A DNA stretch of 64,000 nt from Chrysochromulina tobinii (taxonomy: Eukaryota > Haptophyta > Prymnesiales > Chrysochromulinaceae). This document shows positions 1 through 10,916 of the stretch, piece after piece. Positions within the stretch are counted from its first letter, which is position 1, and each line of letters begins with the position of its first letter. The translations under genes were made by a program, and so were the position numbers. The stretch lies in assembly GCA_001275005.1 (NCBI GenBank), contig JWZX01003325.1:1-64000 (forward strand). The letters run 5' to 3'. The notes under the pieces were generated by a model, which was not told where the DNA came from, searched no databases, and was given only the letters and a program-made list of their open reading frames with translations.

Positions 1-175
1 CTCTCGACTTCGAACACCGTGTGAACTGTGTTCCGTGGTGCCGAAAGAGAGAGCAGCGTGGGGTAGTCCGTCTTCGGTTAGAGAAGGATCTGGGCCGCCT
101 CGACTAAGCTGCTCTCCAAGCTCTTTCTCTTCAAGCTCGATCAACCCCGAGAGTGTGCACAAAGTGTGCATGGAT

Positions 176-1027
176 TCATTGATGATCCGGAGCTGGACGA
201 TCCTCTCCCGCGTCCCGGTGTGCATTGGTGATTGGACTCACCTCGTACGTATCGACGCGACACACACCACATTTGACACAATTTTTGCGTAACCGAACGC
301 GCACGCGCGCGCGTATAGCTCGGCTGGCCGTCATGCTGGCCGAGCGTGCGCCGTGCCGTGCGACGCAGATAGGGCGTACGGCGGTCGGCGTGACCCAGCG
401 GTATACCCTCCGTCGCGTGTGGGCACGTGTGTACCGTACCCGGTACCGGTGTACTAACACAAAAATACCATTTCCTATTCGATTTACCTCGACAACACAA
501 CCATCGATGAGGTCAGTTGAATGTTCAACGGTGGCGATAGCGGTGGCGAGGGCGGTGGCCGATAGCGGTGGCGGTGGCGGTGGCGAGGGCGGTGGCGATA
601 GCGGTGGCGGAGGCGAGGGTGGCGGTGAAGGCAGGGGAGGCGAGGGTGGCGGCGGCGATGGCGGTGGCGGCGAAGGGGAAGGAGATGGGAATGGCGGCGA
701 GGGTGGTGGCGATGGCGGAGGCGGTGAAGGCGGTGGAGATGGTGGTGGCGACGGTGGCGGCGAGGGTGGAGGCGAGGGTGGTGGAGACGGGGGAGGTGAG
801 GGTGGAGGCGAGGGCGGAGGAGGCGAGGGTGGTGGCGAGGGTGGAGGCGACGGTGGTGGTGACGGCGGAGGTGAGGGTGGTGGTGGCGAGGGTGGCGGCG
901 GCGAGGGTGGTTGCAAGGGTGGCGGTTGCCCCTGTCCCGCCGCGAGCAGAAGGAAAGGCAGCAAGATCCGCGACACCATCATGTTGAGACGTAGGTCATC
1001 CATCCAAAAATCAAGTTTCTCTTTCAA
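176..1027 (-). CDS. Proline-rich secreted protein (PPSPPP repeats), hypothetical
   Basis: A 283-codon ORF. A short hydrophobic stretch follows an internal methionine (MVSRILLPFLLLAAG, about residues 17-31) and looks like a signal peptide. A run of about 120 residues of PPSPPP/SPPP repeats follows, of the kind seen in extensin- and pherophorin-like wall or surface proteins. The last ~130 residues are arginine-rich and match nothing I recognise, so the ORF may simply read through a splice site there. The true start may be the internal methionine. The glycine-rich ORF on the opposite strand is a shadow. Role inferred only from composition: extracellular or cell-covering protein. A second proline-rich protein, with a folded domain, lies at 58903-60999. 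Confidence 0.5.
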   Translation of the reverse strand: MKEKLDFWMDDLRLNMMVSRILLPFLLLAAGQGQPPPLQPPSPPPPSPPPPSPPPSPPPSPPPSPPPSPPPPSPPPSPPPSPPPSPPPSPPPSPPPSPPPSPPPPSPPPSPPFPSPSPSPPPPSPPPPSPPLPSPPPSPPPPLSPPPSPPPPPPLSATALATAIATVEHSTDLIDGCVVEVNRIGNGIFVLVHRYRVRYTRAHTRRRVYRWVTPTAVRPICVARHGARSASMTASRAIRARVRVRLRKNCVKCGVCRVDTYEVSPITNAHRDAGEDRPAPDHQ

Positions 1028-1706
1028 TCCAGGCGCAATTCCATCTCATCCAGGCGCGGCAGGCCCCCCGCTCTGTGGGGAAATGCAAAGGCCTGCTCTC
1101 AATCCGACAGTTGCGGTCCCCCTGTGCGCACCAAACTTCTCGTCTTCCCACAGCCCGCGGAAGCAGAAGTGCTTGCGAAACCATGTTAAGTGTCTTGCGG
1201 ACGCACTTCCTCTTCCGGGTGGTGATTTCGACTCGTGTGGAGCACTACATGTAGGTTTTTGTCCTTGGTTTTTGTACGTAATTAAATAAGTTATGTCGGT
1301 AATTATGTATTTGTACGGTCCATTTGTACCTTGATTTGTACATGTACATGTGTAGTTGTGTACGATGTTGACTCTCATGTATTCTAGCTCTCAGTCGAGA
1401 GCAGAGTGGTCCCGCCCACCCACCGCGATTGTAAGCCTGGTCTAGCTTTAGCAGGGACCGGGTTGAGTCGCGCACATGCAGTGCTACACAAGCAGCCACG
1501 CCTCAAGTGCCTCCGCCGCCAGTGTAGCACACTAGCACTGTATGTAGCTCTGATCATGTCTGATGAACAGCCTGATGAACAGCAATTCAAATCAAACACG
1601 CGACCAAGTTTACTACCGCGTGTCTTGTGCGTGGGCCCCCGCGGAGACTTTTCACAGGGTAGCGTGTTTTCTGTCTTCTGAGAATTTGGACGCGTGAACG
1701 TGCACA
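1028..1706. other. Divergent intergenic region between proline-rich gene and PIG-A
   Basis: About 680 bases between two divergently oriented starts, so it probably holds both promoters. I see no convincing gene. Bases 1412-1635 resemble 22757-22920 (dispersed repeat, listed separately). GTGAACGTGCACA abuts the PIG-A start codon at 1707. Confidence 0.5.
1412..1635 (+). repeat. Dispersed repeat copy A (partner at 22757-22920)
   Basis: The segment with CACCGCGATTGTAAGCCTGG and then TAGCAGGGACCGG, ending near ACGCGACCAAGTTT, has a diverged counterpart in the same order at 22757-22920 (CACCGCGATTTGAGCCTGG, CAGCAGGGTCC, ACGCGACCAAGTTT). The blocks are separated by different lengths, so this looks like an old interspersed repeat or a relic of a mobile element. 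Both copies lie upstream of a gene start. Confidence 0.45.
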
Positions 1707-3224
1707 ATGGCGGCGGAGCCCGCGATCGGTGAGGCGGCCACCGGTGCTTCCTCGCGGCATTCGATCGCGCTTTGCTGCGACTTCTTCTACCCGTCTATAG
1801 GCGGTGTCGAGAGCCACGTGCACCAGCTCGCGCAGGGCCTGTTGCGCCTCGGCCACAAGGTGATTGTCGTCACGCATCGGTACAGCTCGCGTACCGGCGT
1901 GCGCTGGCTCGCGAGCGGCCTCAAGGTGTACCACGTGCCATTCCCAGCCGTATACGATGGCAGCATGCTTCCAACGGCCGTGCTGCTCATGCCGCTGCTT
2001 CGCGACATCTTCGAGCGCGAGAGCGTCACCGTTGTGCACGCGCACGCCTTGTGCACCATCTCGCTCGAGGCGGTCGTGCTTGCGGCGCTGATGGGCTACC
2101 GCGTCGTGTACACGGAGCACTCCAACTTTGGGCTCTCGGGCGTGCTTGATGGCAGCCTGAACCTCCTCTCGCGCGCCGTGCTCGCGCACGCCGACGCCCT
2201 CATCAGCGTCTCTCGCTCGTGCGCCGCCAACCTGGCACAGCGCTGCTGGCTCCCACCCTCACGCGTGCATGTGATCCCGAACGCGGTGGACGCGGCGCAC
2301 TTCCAGCCGGCAGTGTGTAACGTGCGCCCGGCCGGGCGCGTCGTCATCGTCGTGCTCACGCGCCTCGTGCGTCGCAAGGGCGCTCTGCTCCTCACCCAAC
2401 TGATACCGGAGGTGTGCCGGCGCCACGCGGACGTTCACTTTGTCGTCGGCGGCGAGGGACCGAAGCGTTCGGCACTCGAGGCGATGCGAGAGCGGCACGG
2501 GCTGTGCGGGCGCATCGAGCTGCTCGGCGCTGTCGCCCACCGCGACGCGCCCGCCGTGCTTACGCGCGGCCACATCTTCTTGAACACGTCGCTGACCGAG
2601 GCCTTTTGCATCGCGATCCTCGAGGCCGTGTGTTGTGGGCTGACGGTGGTCTCTACGAACGTGGGGGGCGTGCCTGAGCTGCTGCCAGCGCACATGCTCC
2701 ACCTGACCGAGCCCACTGCCGCCGCCCTCCTCAGCGTGCTTGATGATGTGATACCGACCGTACGTCGCACGCCGCACGCCGCAGTGGCCTTCCACGACGA
2801 GGTCGCCTCCAGGTACTCGTGGCACCGCTGATGACCTCTGATGAGCTCTGATGAGCTCTAATGACCTCCGATGACCTCCCTCATCAGGTACTCGTGGCAC
2901 CGCGTCGCCGCCCAGACAGCACGCGTGTACGACGGACTGCTGACGCCCGGGACGGCGCGCCCAAAACTGTGCAGTCGACTGCACCATCTGCTCTTTGGCG
3001 CTCACCTCGGGCCGCTCGCCGCCCTCGTCGCGATCGCGGTGCTCTTGGTGCAGTGGGTGCTGCTGTGCTGGCTGCGCTGGTGGCGACCCGCTGAGCACAT
3101 AGAGCGCGCGCCCGACTTCCCCACAGCCGCGTGTGAGGCGGCGCCCTCCAAGTACGATCCGCTGCCTGTGAAGGACGAATACTTGAGGGTGCTTGTGGCG
3201 AGGAGGACGTTTGTCCGGACTTAG
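1707..3224 (+). CDS. PIGA: GPI N-acetylglucosaminyltransferase catalytic subunit (PIG-A/GPI3)
   Basis: Catalyses the first step of GPI-anchor synthesis, transferring GlcNAc from UDP-GlcNAc to phosphatidylinositol on the cytosolic face of the ER, as part of the GPI-GnT complex. Exons 1707-2812 and 2888-3224 join in frame to 480 residues, close to the human length of about 484. The GT-B fold starts with ALCCDFFYPSIGGVESHVHQ; the donor-side motif is TEAFCIAILEAVCCGL (about residues 295-310). The splice restores SRYSWHRVAAQTARVYDGLL, the conserved PIG-A C-terminal region, and a hydrophobic anchor (LAALVAIAVLLVQWVLLCWL) follows. The intron (2813-2887) is flanked by identical 19-bp copies of CAGGTACTCGTGGCACCGC at 2810-2828 and 2885-2903. 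Its body is a run of TGATGACCTC-like decamers ending TCATCAG. Identity is firm. Confidence 0.93.
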
Positions 3225-3769
3225 GTGACGGGTCCAAGAGAGAAAAATTTGGCTCGGGTCGGCTTGTACAACATGAGCCCCGAACCGAACCCACGATACA
3301 CCGCCAAAAAATAGTATACGACGAAGTCGCCCCGGCCACGCGCACGCCGGCGCAGCCATCGCCGATCGCGCCGAAAGATCGGCATCGGGTGGCAGCTACT
3401 CCCCCCGTGTGCCAGCGTCGCGTTTGAGGGCTCGCTAGTAGTACTACGTAGTACAATAAGTTGAGCTACTTGAACTCTTGAGCCTAGTTTTGCCCCTCAT
3501 GCTGTTGTAATCACACAGCCGCTCGGCTCAATGTCAATCAAGAATCATCAATCCTGTCGTGCTCGACGCGACCGCGAGGCAGCGCGACGAGCGCGACGTG
3601 CCAACGCGAGTCGCGACGATCAAGGCTAGGTAACCGTGTCAGTGCGAGCGCCAGGAGCTGATGTGTGCAAAGAAACACATATTAGCGTCACATATCGCGA
3701 CTACACGCTACGCCGTTCTAAACAATTCGTCTTCACTCAAAGATACTATACTAGTTACTACTACGCTTC
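3225..3769. other. Convergent 3' flanks (PIG-A and DENN-CNH genes)
   Basis: About 545 bases between two convergent stop codons. More AT-rich than the flanking exons. I see no gene; it presumably holds both 3' UTRs and polyadenylation signals. Confidence 0.5.
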
Positions 3770-6700
3770 TCACTTGTTGCATGATCGATGATGGGTAGCT
3801 TCTCCACTGCTAAATACTTGATGCGGCGGAGGGGGAGGCGAGGGAGCCACGATGGGAGATTGATCTAGGGACGAGATTTTGATCCCTCTCCTGCTCAAGG
3901 TGGGGGAGTGCTCACTCTGCAGCTCCCTCTCCCAGAGATTGCCGTTGCGGCCACTGCCCCCCTCGCTCAACGTTCCCCTCGGCGATGCCGATGCGGGGGT
4001 GGCAACGGCAACAGACACGGGCGGCAGCATCGCATACACAGCCTCGCGGCTCGCGACCAGCACGAGGTTGCCGCCGTCCGCTGCCCCGATCGCATGCTCC
4101 AGAGGGAGCCATTGTTGCTGAGGCTCCGCCTCGGGGTGGTGTACTTCCACCGCGTTCGGCAGCACGCTGATCGTCGCACGGCCGCGCGCGGCGCAGTCGA
4201 GCGGCGTCTGGCGCCAGTGGATGGTCGAGCGCTTGGCCACGTGTCCATTCGGATCGACGAAGAGGCCAAGCTGCCGCTCGCCCGCGCGCGGCGGTGGCTG
4301 CAAGACGAGGAGCGTGTTCTCAGAGAGGCGGCGTAAAAAGGGGGCTCCGTAGTCGGCTGCGAAGCGGAAGAGCTCTCGCACGCATCCGGAGCCGATGGAG
4401 ATGAGCACGTACTCGTCCGGGTGGGCGACACAGAGCGAGTGCGTGCCGCAAAAGGCGAGCCCTAAGATGGGTACCGGTATCACGAGGGAGCGACAGTCTG
4501 ACACGATCGAACGGTCCACCGGTAGCGCTCCTCCAAGCGCCGTCCCGAGCGCCGTCCCGACAGCCGCCCGGTCGGTTGCGCGTGCGCGATCAGCCAAGTT
4601 GGCGAGAACCATCACCCCAATGCCGCGCGCAACGGCCCTCTCGGTTGCATGCGTGCTCGCGAGTGCGATCAAGCTGCCGCCACGCCGGCGGGTGGCGATG
4701 GCGAGATGAGTGCCCACGTGGCCGTCGGGTAGCGGCAGCGGGAGAGCGTGCGTTAGACGCTGCTTCCATGCGTGCGCCGCGCCCTTGTCGCTCAGCGACA
4801 CGAGGCGCGCACGCGTGCTGTCCGCTGTACCGACAAAGGCAAGGGTGACCGCGGGCTCAGCACAGCGCGTGCGAGCAAGCTCAGTGGTGGTGAGCCGAAC
4901 CACATGCTGGCGAGATGCGCCACCGCTGCCCGGGGCTGGGCCATAAGGAGGCGGTGTCTCACTTGCGTCTCGGCGGGAACCGCTGCCCGGGGCGGGAGAC
5001 GGTGACTCACTTGAGTCTCGGCGGGACCTTGCCAGCGCGGAGTCCGTCGCTAACGATGCCTCCACCGCCACGGCCGCTTCAACCACTTCCGCATCTGCCT
5101 CCTCCGCCGCCCCCGCCTTTGCCAACTTGCCCTCGACGTGTCCCTCGCCTTCGTCCTCATCCTCTCCCCCATCCTCATCGATGCCTTCGAAGGTGCTGGC
5201 GGCCACGCCCACGACGGCGCCCTCGCCAACGAGTCCCAGGAGGCCATTGACGAATCTTGAGCGGGGCGGCGTGGGCGGCGAGGGCTGCGAGGGCTGCGAG
5301 GGCGGCGGGAGCTCGGCTGCGGTCTCGGCTTTGGTCTCAGCTGCGGCCGGTGGCGGGAGCAGAGGCGGGGGGGCAAGAGGAGCGGGGACGAGAGGTGACA
5401 GCTGATGACGACGGCCAACGGCCGTTGCCGCTGAGAGCGATGTGGCCGATGGCGGTGTGATCACAGCGATGGCCGATGGCGGTGTGATCACAGCGACGGG
5501 GAGCTGCGTCGAGGGGGTGGGCGGCGGTGCTGACGGCGGACGCGGCGGCGTTGCGTCGGCGGTGGCGGCACGGGCCGCGGGAGGGTCGGCGCCCACAGAT
5601 GAAGCGGCATGGACCTGCGGCGCAGAGACGGCAAGCATGGCACAGCTCATGAGACAGGCTCAACCAGCGGGCTCGGCCAGCGGGCAGCGAGAGGGGGCGA
5701 GGAAGGGGGCGAGGGGAGGAGAGAGAGCATGGGCATGGGGTTGGGGATGCACGGAAGCCAGGATCAGCAAGGGGCCCCCGCCTGACGATCGGCCCTCTGC
5801 ATAGGTGCTCCTGGCGGCCCGTGAGAGTGCTATGCGAGAGTACTGTCCCTCCATTCTCCATGGGAAGATGGGAGAATTAAGGGCGAAACCCTCACGAATC
5901 ACGAAGGGAGGAGGGGAGGTGGGGTGAGGTCGGCGGCCAGTCGGGCAAGGCACACCTTGTACAAGATGAGGGTGCCGTCGCTCGTGCAGATGGCAAGCCC
6001 GCTGCCCGCGGCAGCGATGCTCACGATACGTAGGCCTGGCTCACTCGCACACGCGCCGCTGAGAGGGACGAGCTGCCACCTGTCAGCCATCTCCCGCGAG
6101 TCCCGCGACGCGCGCACGCGCGGCGGGAGGGCGGGCAGTAGATCGAGCAGAGGAGCCCCGTCGGCCGGATCCGAAAGCGACGCCGCACACGCGACGCAGT
6201 GCCCCGCGCGCGCAATGGGTGTGTCCGTGCCGAGCGCCCACGCGTGCAGGTACGCCCGTCGCATGAGCTCAAGGGAGGCGAGCCACCTGTGGAACAGAAC
6301 GGCGCTGTGGTGAGCACTTGCATGCAAGGTGTCCTCAGGCTCAAGGGAGGCCGAGCCACCTATCGCGCTGCGCACGCGCCGCCGCGCCACGTCCGAATCG
6401 CAACACCACCGGCTCGGCGCCCGGGCCATCGATGTTGATGCGTAGAAGAGCTTCGCCCAGCGTGGATGCGGCGGGCTGGACGGCACGGAGGGCGTGCAGC
6501 GAGGCTGCTGTGCGAAAGCCAAAGCCGGCGCCAAAGACGAGGGATCCAAAGATGAGGCGCTCCGAGGTGAGCACCAGCAGCCCCGGCATGCCGAGGGATT
6601 GGTCTCTGACGGACGAGCGAGAGGCTCGCATAATGAGGAGCTCGCGCGCCTCGAGCCCAAGACGGCGCCTCCACGCGACGGACGGGTGGACCGTGCCTCG

Positions 6701-7732
6701 CAGTGCCGAGTGCCATGCTTCGAAGATGCTCAGCCGGAGCTCGTCAGCCACGTCAGCTTGTGGCGGTGGCGGGCGAGGCGCCGGGGGCGAGGGGCCACGC
6801 CCAACCCAGAGGCCATCGGCGGACCATCCCGACGGATCCTCCGACGCCTTCCCTGTAACTACCTTCTCGGCCGCCGCCTTGTCGGCCGCCGCCTGGTCAA
6901 CAGCTGCCTGGTCGACCGCTGCGCTCACGGCTGCTGCGCTCTCTGCCGCAGCCTTCTCTGCTGCAGCCTTCTCTCCCGCAGCCTTCTCTGCTGCAGCCTT
7001 CTCTCCCGCAGCCTTCTCTTCTGCAGGCTCAGCGTTTGCACCGGCAGCGGCGGTCGACAGGGTGGCGAGCGCCGCGCCAGTCGCAGTGGTAGCGCCGCCG
7101 TCACCCTCAGCTTCCTGCTCATCCGAGCTGCCCACCTTGCTCGCCTCAGCCGCCGTTTTAGGCGCGACGTACGAGGCGCGGCGCACCAGGCCCCCATCGG
7201 CGCGGCGTACCAAGCCGCTGTCAGCGCGACGCATGAGGCCGCTATCGGCGCGATGCACGAGGCTGCCCTTCGTCCCTAATGCACGAGGCTGCCCATCATC
7301 CAGAGGTGCGTCGCCGCCGCCGCCGAACGAGGGCACCATCTCCGCCCACGCTGAGCTGGGCTCTCTCGACCTGTCTCTTGAAGCAGCGAGGCCGAGGGAG
7401 GAGACAACCGCCGAGGAGACGACGTCGAAGCTCAGGTCGAGCAAGCCACCCCCCGACGGCGCAGGCTTAGCAGCGGCGAGTGCTTGCATGCGTCGACCCT
7501 CGGCCTCGGACGCGGCCACTCGGCGCTGCATCTGGCTCAGAGCTTCCCACAGCAGATCGAGATCTGGCGCGCCCATCACCTGGAGGAGCTCGCCGCCATC
7601 AGAGGCAATTAGGGGCGATCTGAGGCAATCAGAGGCAATTAGAGGCAATTAGAGGCAATCACCTGGAGGAGCTCGCCGCCAAATCGATCAAAGTCCGAAC
7701 GATGGATGGTCTCAACAGCAGCGGAAGCGGTC

Positions 7733-7769
<37 letters not shown>

Positions 7770-10700
7770 TGCCGCCGCCGCCGCCGCTGCCACCCTCCGC
7801 GCCGTTGTCCTCCCGTAACCGTCGGAAGAAGTGCACTGGATCTACTTGGCTGCTGCGCCGGCCGCCGCCGCCCACGCCCCACGCCCATGGAATCCCGAGC
7901 CCCCACCCCGGCGGTGGGCCCGTCGCCGCGCCGCTCGCGTCCGTGCCGGTAGGCTCAGCGAGGGAGCGTAACCCAAGACTGAAGGCGCCGCGCTGTTGGG
8001 CGCCAATCGATTGCCACCTCTCAAGGAACGCGCCCGGCGCGCTCTCGCCGCCGCCGCCGCCGCCGTTACGGTCGGCATCGTCGTCATCGTCGCCGGTGCC
8101 ACAGTCCTCGCATGCCTCTGCATGCAGCTGAGCCTCGCGCTGTGCCTGCCCTTCCAAATAGGCGCGTGCCCACACGGCGAGCAACGGCTGACGCTGTGGG
8201 GAGCTCGCGGCCGGCGACGGGTGCGACGCGGGCGCTCCCGCATGGATGCCCAGCGGCAACATGGCGCCGCTGCGTTGGTGGATGCCGCCTCCCGCGGCGG
8301 CGGCGGCGGCCGCCACATCACTCAGCGTGCTCCGCAGCTTAGCTCGCCACTCGGCGGGTTGAGACGCGGGAGCAGCTTGATGCGTCGAGGGCGTCGAGGG
8401 CGTCGGCGTGTGTGGCGAGGCGGAGGGTGACGTGAAGCGAAGCGTCGCGAGCTCCGCCATCTGCCGCGCGTCGAGTCGGGCGAGACACTGACTGACAAGC
8501 ACCAGGAGCGTTGCGTCCTGGGGTGCGCGCTCCATTCCATCGACCTTGCCGGCGCCGCCGCTGCCGAGCGGCTTGAGCAGGTCGGTGGTGCTGCTCGCGC
8601 GCACATCGAGGATGCTCGGGCCGTTGCATTTGCCACGCCGCTTGTGCGCGCGCCCGCGCTGGCGCTGGCGCGACGAGTGCTGCCGTTCAAGCTGCTCTTG
8701 CGCCGCCTGCAGCACGCTGAGCGCCTCGACCGGCGCACTCGCCCGCAAGAGCTCACGCGCATGCATCAGGTGGAGGGGTATGAGCGTCGGCGCCGCCGAG
8801 ACCGCTGCCTTGCATGCACGGAGTAGCACGGCGCTCGAGTCGCGCTCGTCACGGCGCTCGTCCACGTCCCATTCGAGCGTCTCCCAAATTTGGGTCAGCG
8901 CCGTGCCGAGCACCCGTGCAGTACTCGCGTTCGGGGGGGGCTCGAGCGTGGCGGGGGGGGGCGTGACGGGGATCCCCCAATGGTCCAGTACGTGATGGGC
9001 TGGCGCCGTACCGAGCACCTCGTGCAGAGCTTCGGGCTGCTCGCACAGGTTGTCAGGCAGCTCGAGGATAGCCAAAGAAAGCAACTCGAGGATGGCAAGT
9101 CGCTCCATGAGCCGGGCGCCGTCTCGGGCGCCGTCGCCCGGCGAGAGCGAGCGAAAGCGAGAGTTGGGCGCCATCTCGGGCGTGGGCTGGGCAGCGGGTG
9201 AGGGCGCTCCGGTCACGGCGCCGACAGGTGAGTCGGCCATTGCGCCGGCGGTGGCGAGCAGTGCCCCGATGCCGGTACCGGTCGGGTCGGACGGTGAGGT
9301 GGGCGTGCGAGTGGATGCCGCTGCCGCTGCTGCTGCTGCTGCTGCTACGCTAGACGGAGGTTGGCCTAGCTCATCAGGCTCCTCCCCGCGCTCCACCTTT
9401 TCCAGCCAGCGATGAAAGGGGGCCGAGGAGGCGAGCTTGCGCAGGAACGGGCGCCGATCACTCTGCGCTGCTTGCACCCATGCTCCCACGTCGACGTCGG
9501 TGCCGCCGTCGATCAGATACGCTGAGGAGCCACCCAAGAGCCCAAGCCAATGGGTACGCCACACGCGCTGCAACGCGCCGTTGTGAGCATCGACTGCCAC
9601 CGAGCGAGCTGAGGCGGCGACAGCGGCCGCCGCCCCCGGCACGCTCTCGTTGAGGTCCGTCGCCGCCCCCGGCACGCTCTCCTCCTCCTTGAGGTCGGTC
9701 GACTCCTCCAGCCGAGGCGGCGACGCGAGCCACTCGGCCATCTGACGAACGAGCCAGGCGCGCTCCAAGGGGGGGAAGCGCTCGAGGGGCTCGAGGGGGG
9801 GCACCTGCATGCAATGAGGGAGGCAATCAGAGGTCATCAAGGGAAGCGCTCGAGGGGCTCGAGGGGGGGCACCTGCAACGTGCCCAAATCGAGGTTGAGT
9901 ACGCACACGTCCTCCGGGATGGCGCTCGCATTCTCGCCCTCGTCCTCCGCATCCGCCGCGAGGGCGCCCGCGACGGCGCGCGCCTCGCGAGCACCAGCCG
10001 CCTCGCCCTTCGCCTCTTCCTCCTCCTCGCCCTCCTCCTCCCCCTCCTCGCCCTCCTCCTCCCCCTCCTCGCCCTCCTTCTCCTCCTCGCGCTCTCCAGC
10101 CCCCGAGGTACGCGCGCGGGCCGAGGGCCGGGCAACGGCCCCCTCCCGCAGCAGGCCGATGAGAAATGGGCACGGCGCCTCGAGGTACTGGTGCCATGCG
10201 GAGGGGAGGAGCGGGATGTACGTGTGCGGCCACTCGAGCGGGCGGAGCAACGCGAGCACCGCCTCCGCCGCCTCGCCTAGCCATCGATCACTCGCGCTCA
10301 CCACTGCCAGCCGCAGCTCCGAAAGCAACACCTCGACCGCCGTGATGGCCACCTCCACACCCACACGGTGCACAAAGGCATAGAGCGAAATGCCTAAAAT
10401 GGGCGGCGCGCCCGTGGGCGTCGCGCGTAGCACGTGCGTCGTCCAGCGAGTCGGCGCCCCAAGCCGAATCCGAAGCTCCACCCCAGGCAGCGGCATCGGC
10501 AGCCGAAGCAGCGCGCGCGCCACCAAGCGCGCCTCGGCGGCGCCGCGCAGCGTGGCTGCGCGTAGCGTGCGCAGCGCCGAGAGGAGCTGTTCCAGCAGCG
10601 GCACGTGCGAGAGCAGGCACAGCGAGCACGGCGTCCATGCGCCGCCTTCCTCCTGCTCGAAGAAGGTGAGGCTCGCCGCGTGGATGCGCGTGCCGTCCTC

Positions 10701-10916
10701 GAGCGTGAGCGCTGCGGTTAGCTCGAGCTCCTCGGGCGGCGCCTCGCCGCGCGGCGCAGCAACCCATGCACCCGCGGCCAAGGCAAACGCCGCGATGCCT
10801 GGCGGATGCGGCAAGTAGCTGCGGTCGACCTGCGGCCAGCGGCACAGCACGCGCGGCCGCCGCTGGGCGTCCACGCCGATGAGGCTGATGTAGGCAACGA
10901 GCGGGTGCGTCGCCAT
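3770..10916 (-). CDS. DENN-GRAM-CNH multidomain protein (putative Rab exchange factor/tether)
   Basis: Five exons (10916-9873, 9804-7663, 7579-6360, 6286-5956, 5614-3770) join in frame to about 2,193 residues. Residues ~1-480 form a DENN domain: the core WPHTYIPLLPSAWHQYLEAP and the later RRPFLRKLASSAPFHRWLE are typical. DENN proteins activate Rab GTPases. A low-complexity linker with poly-Glu and poly-Gly runs follows. Residues ~1360-1480 look like a PH-GRAM domain (LIMRASRSSVRDQSLGMPGL, then LVLTSERLIFGSLVFG). From ~1520 a CNH (citron-homology) domain as in VPS39/TGFBRAP1 begins: SIAAAGSGLAICTSDGTLIL, then LCVAHPDEYVLISIGSGCV and GLFVDPNGHVAKRSTIHW. All four introns are GT-AG; three have flanking direct repeats (37, 23 and ~22 bp). 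DENN with GRAM is known from MTMR5/13; CNH in the same chain is unusual. Function in membrane traffic is inferred. Confidence 0.75.
6267..6360 (-). repeat. Class-B intron with ~22-bp flanking direct repeat
   Basis: The intron (6359-6287, 73 nt) has GTGGCTCG(G)CCTCCCTTGAG at both ends and an interior TTGCATGCAAGTGCTCACCA element followed by a pyrimidine-rich stretch ending TTCCACAG. GCTCACC offers a plausible branch point. Confidence 0.7.
7575..7680 (-). repeat. Intron with 23-bp flanking direct repeat
   Basis: ATCACCTGGAGGAGCTCGCC is part of an exact 23-bp repeat at 7575-7597 and 7658-7680. The intron (7662-7580, 83 nt) is one copy plus a row of TGATTGCCTC/TAATTGCCTC decamers in sense orientation. 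The splice is ...CTCCAG|GT at both ends of the duplication. Confidence 0.8.
9773..9877 (-). repeat. Intron with 37-bp flanking direct repeat
   Basis: Bases 9773-9809 and 9841-9877 are identical over 37 bp (GGGAAGCGCTCGAGGGGCTC, continuing to CACCTGCA). The intron of the DENN-CNH gene runs 9872-9805 (68 nt), so it consists of one repeat copy plus a 31-bp core holding TGATGACCTC, TGATTGCCTC and CTCATTGCATGCAG. Both splice sites lie inside the repeat. Confidence 0.8.

Noticed and set aside
225-1289. Plus-strand glycine-rich ORF of 354 codons
   Set aside because: It is the complement of the PPSPPP repeat coding strand; GGC/GGT runs mirror GCC/ACC. No independent signal.
6318-7652. Plus-strand 444-codon ORF opposite the GRAM-containing exon
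   Set aside because: Shadow ORF in GC-rich DNA; the minus frame carries the GRAM motif and correct splice junctions at both ends.
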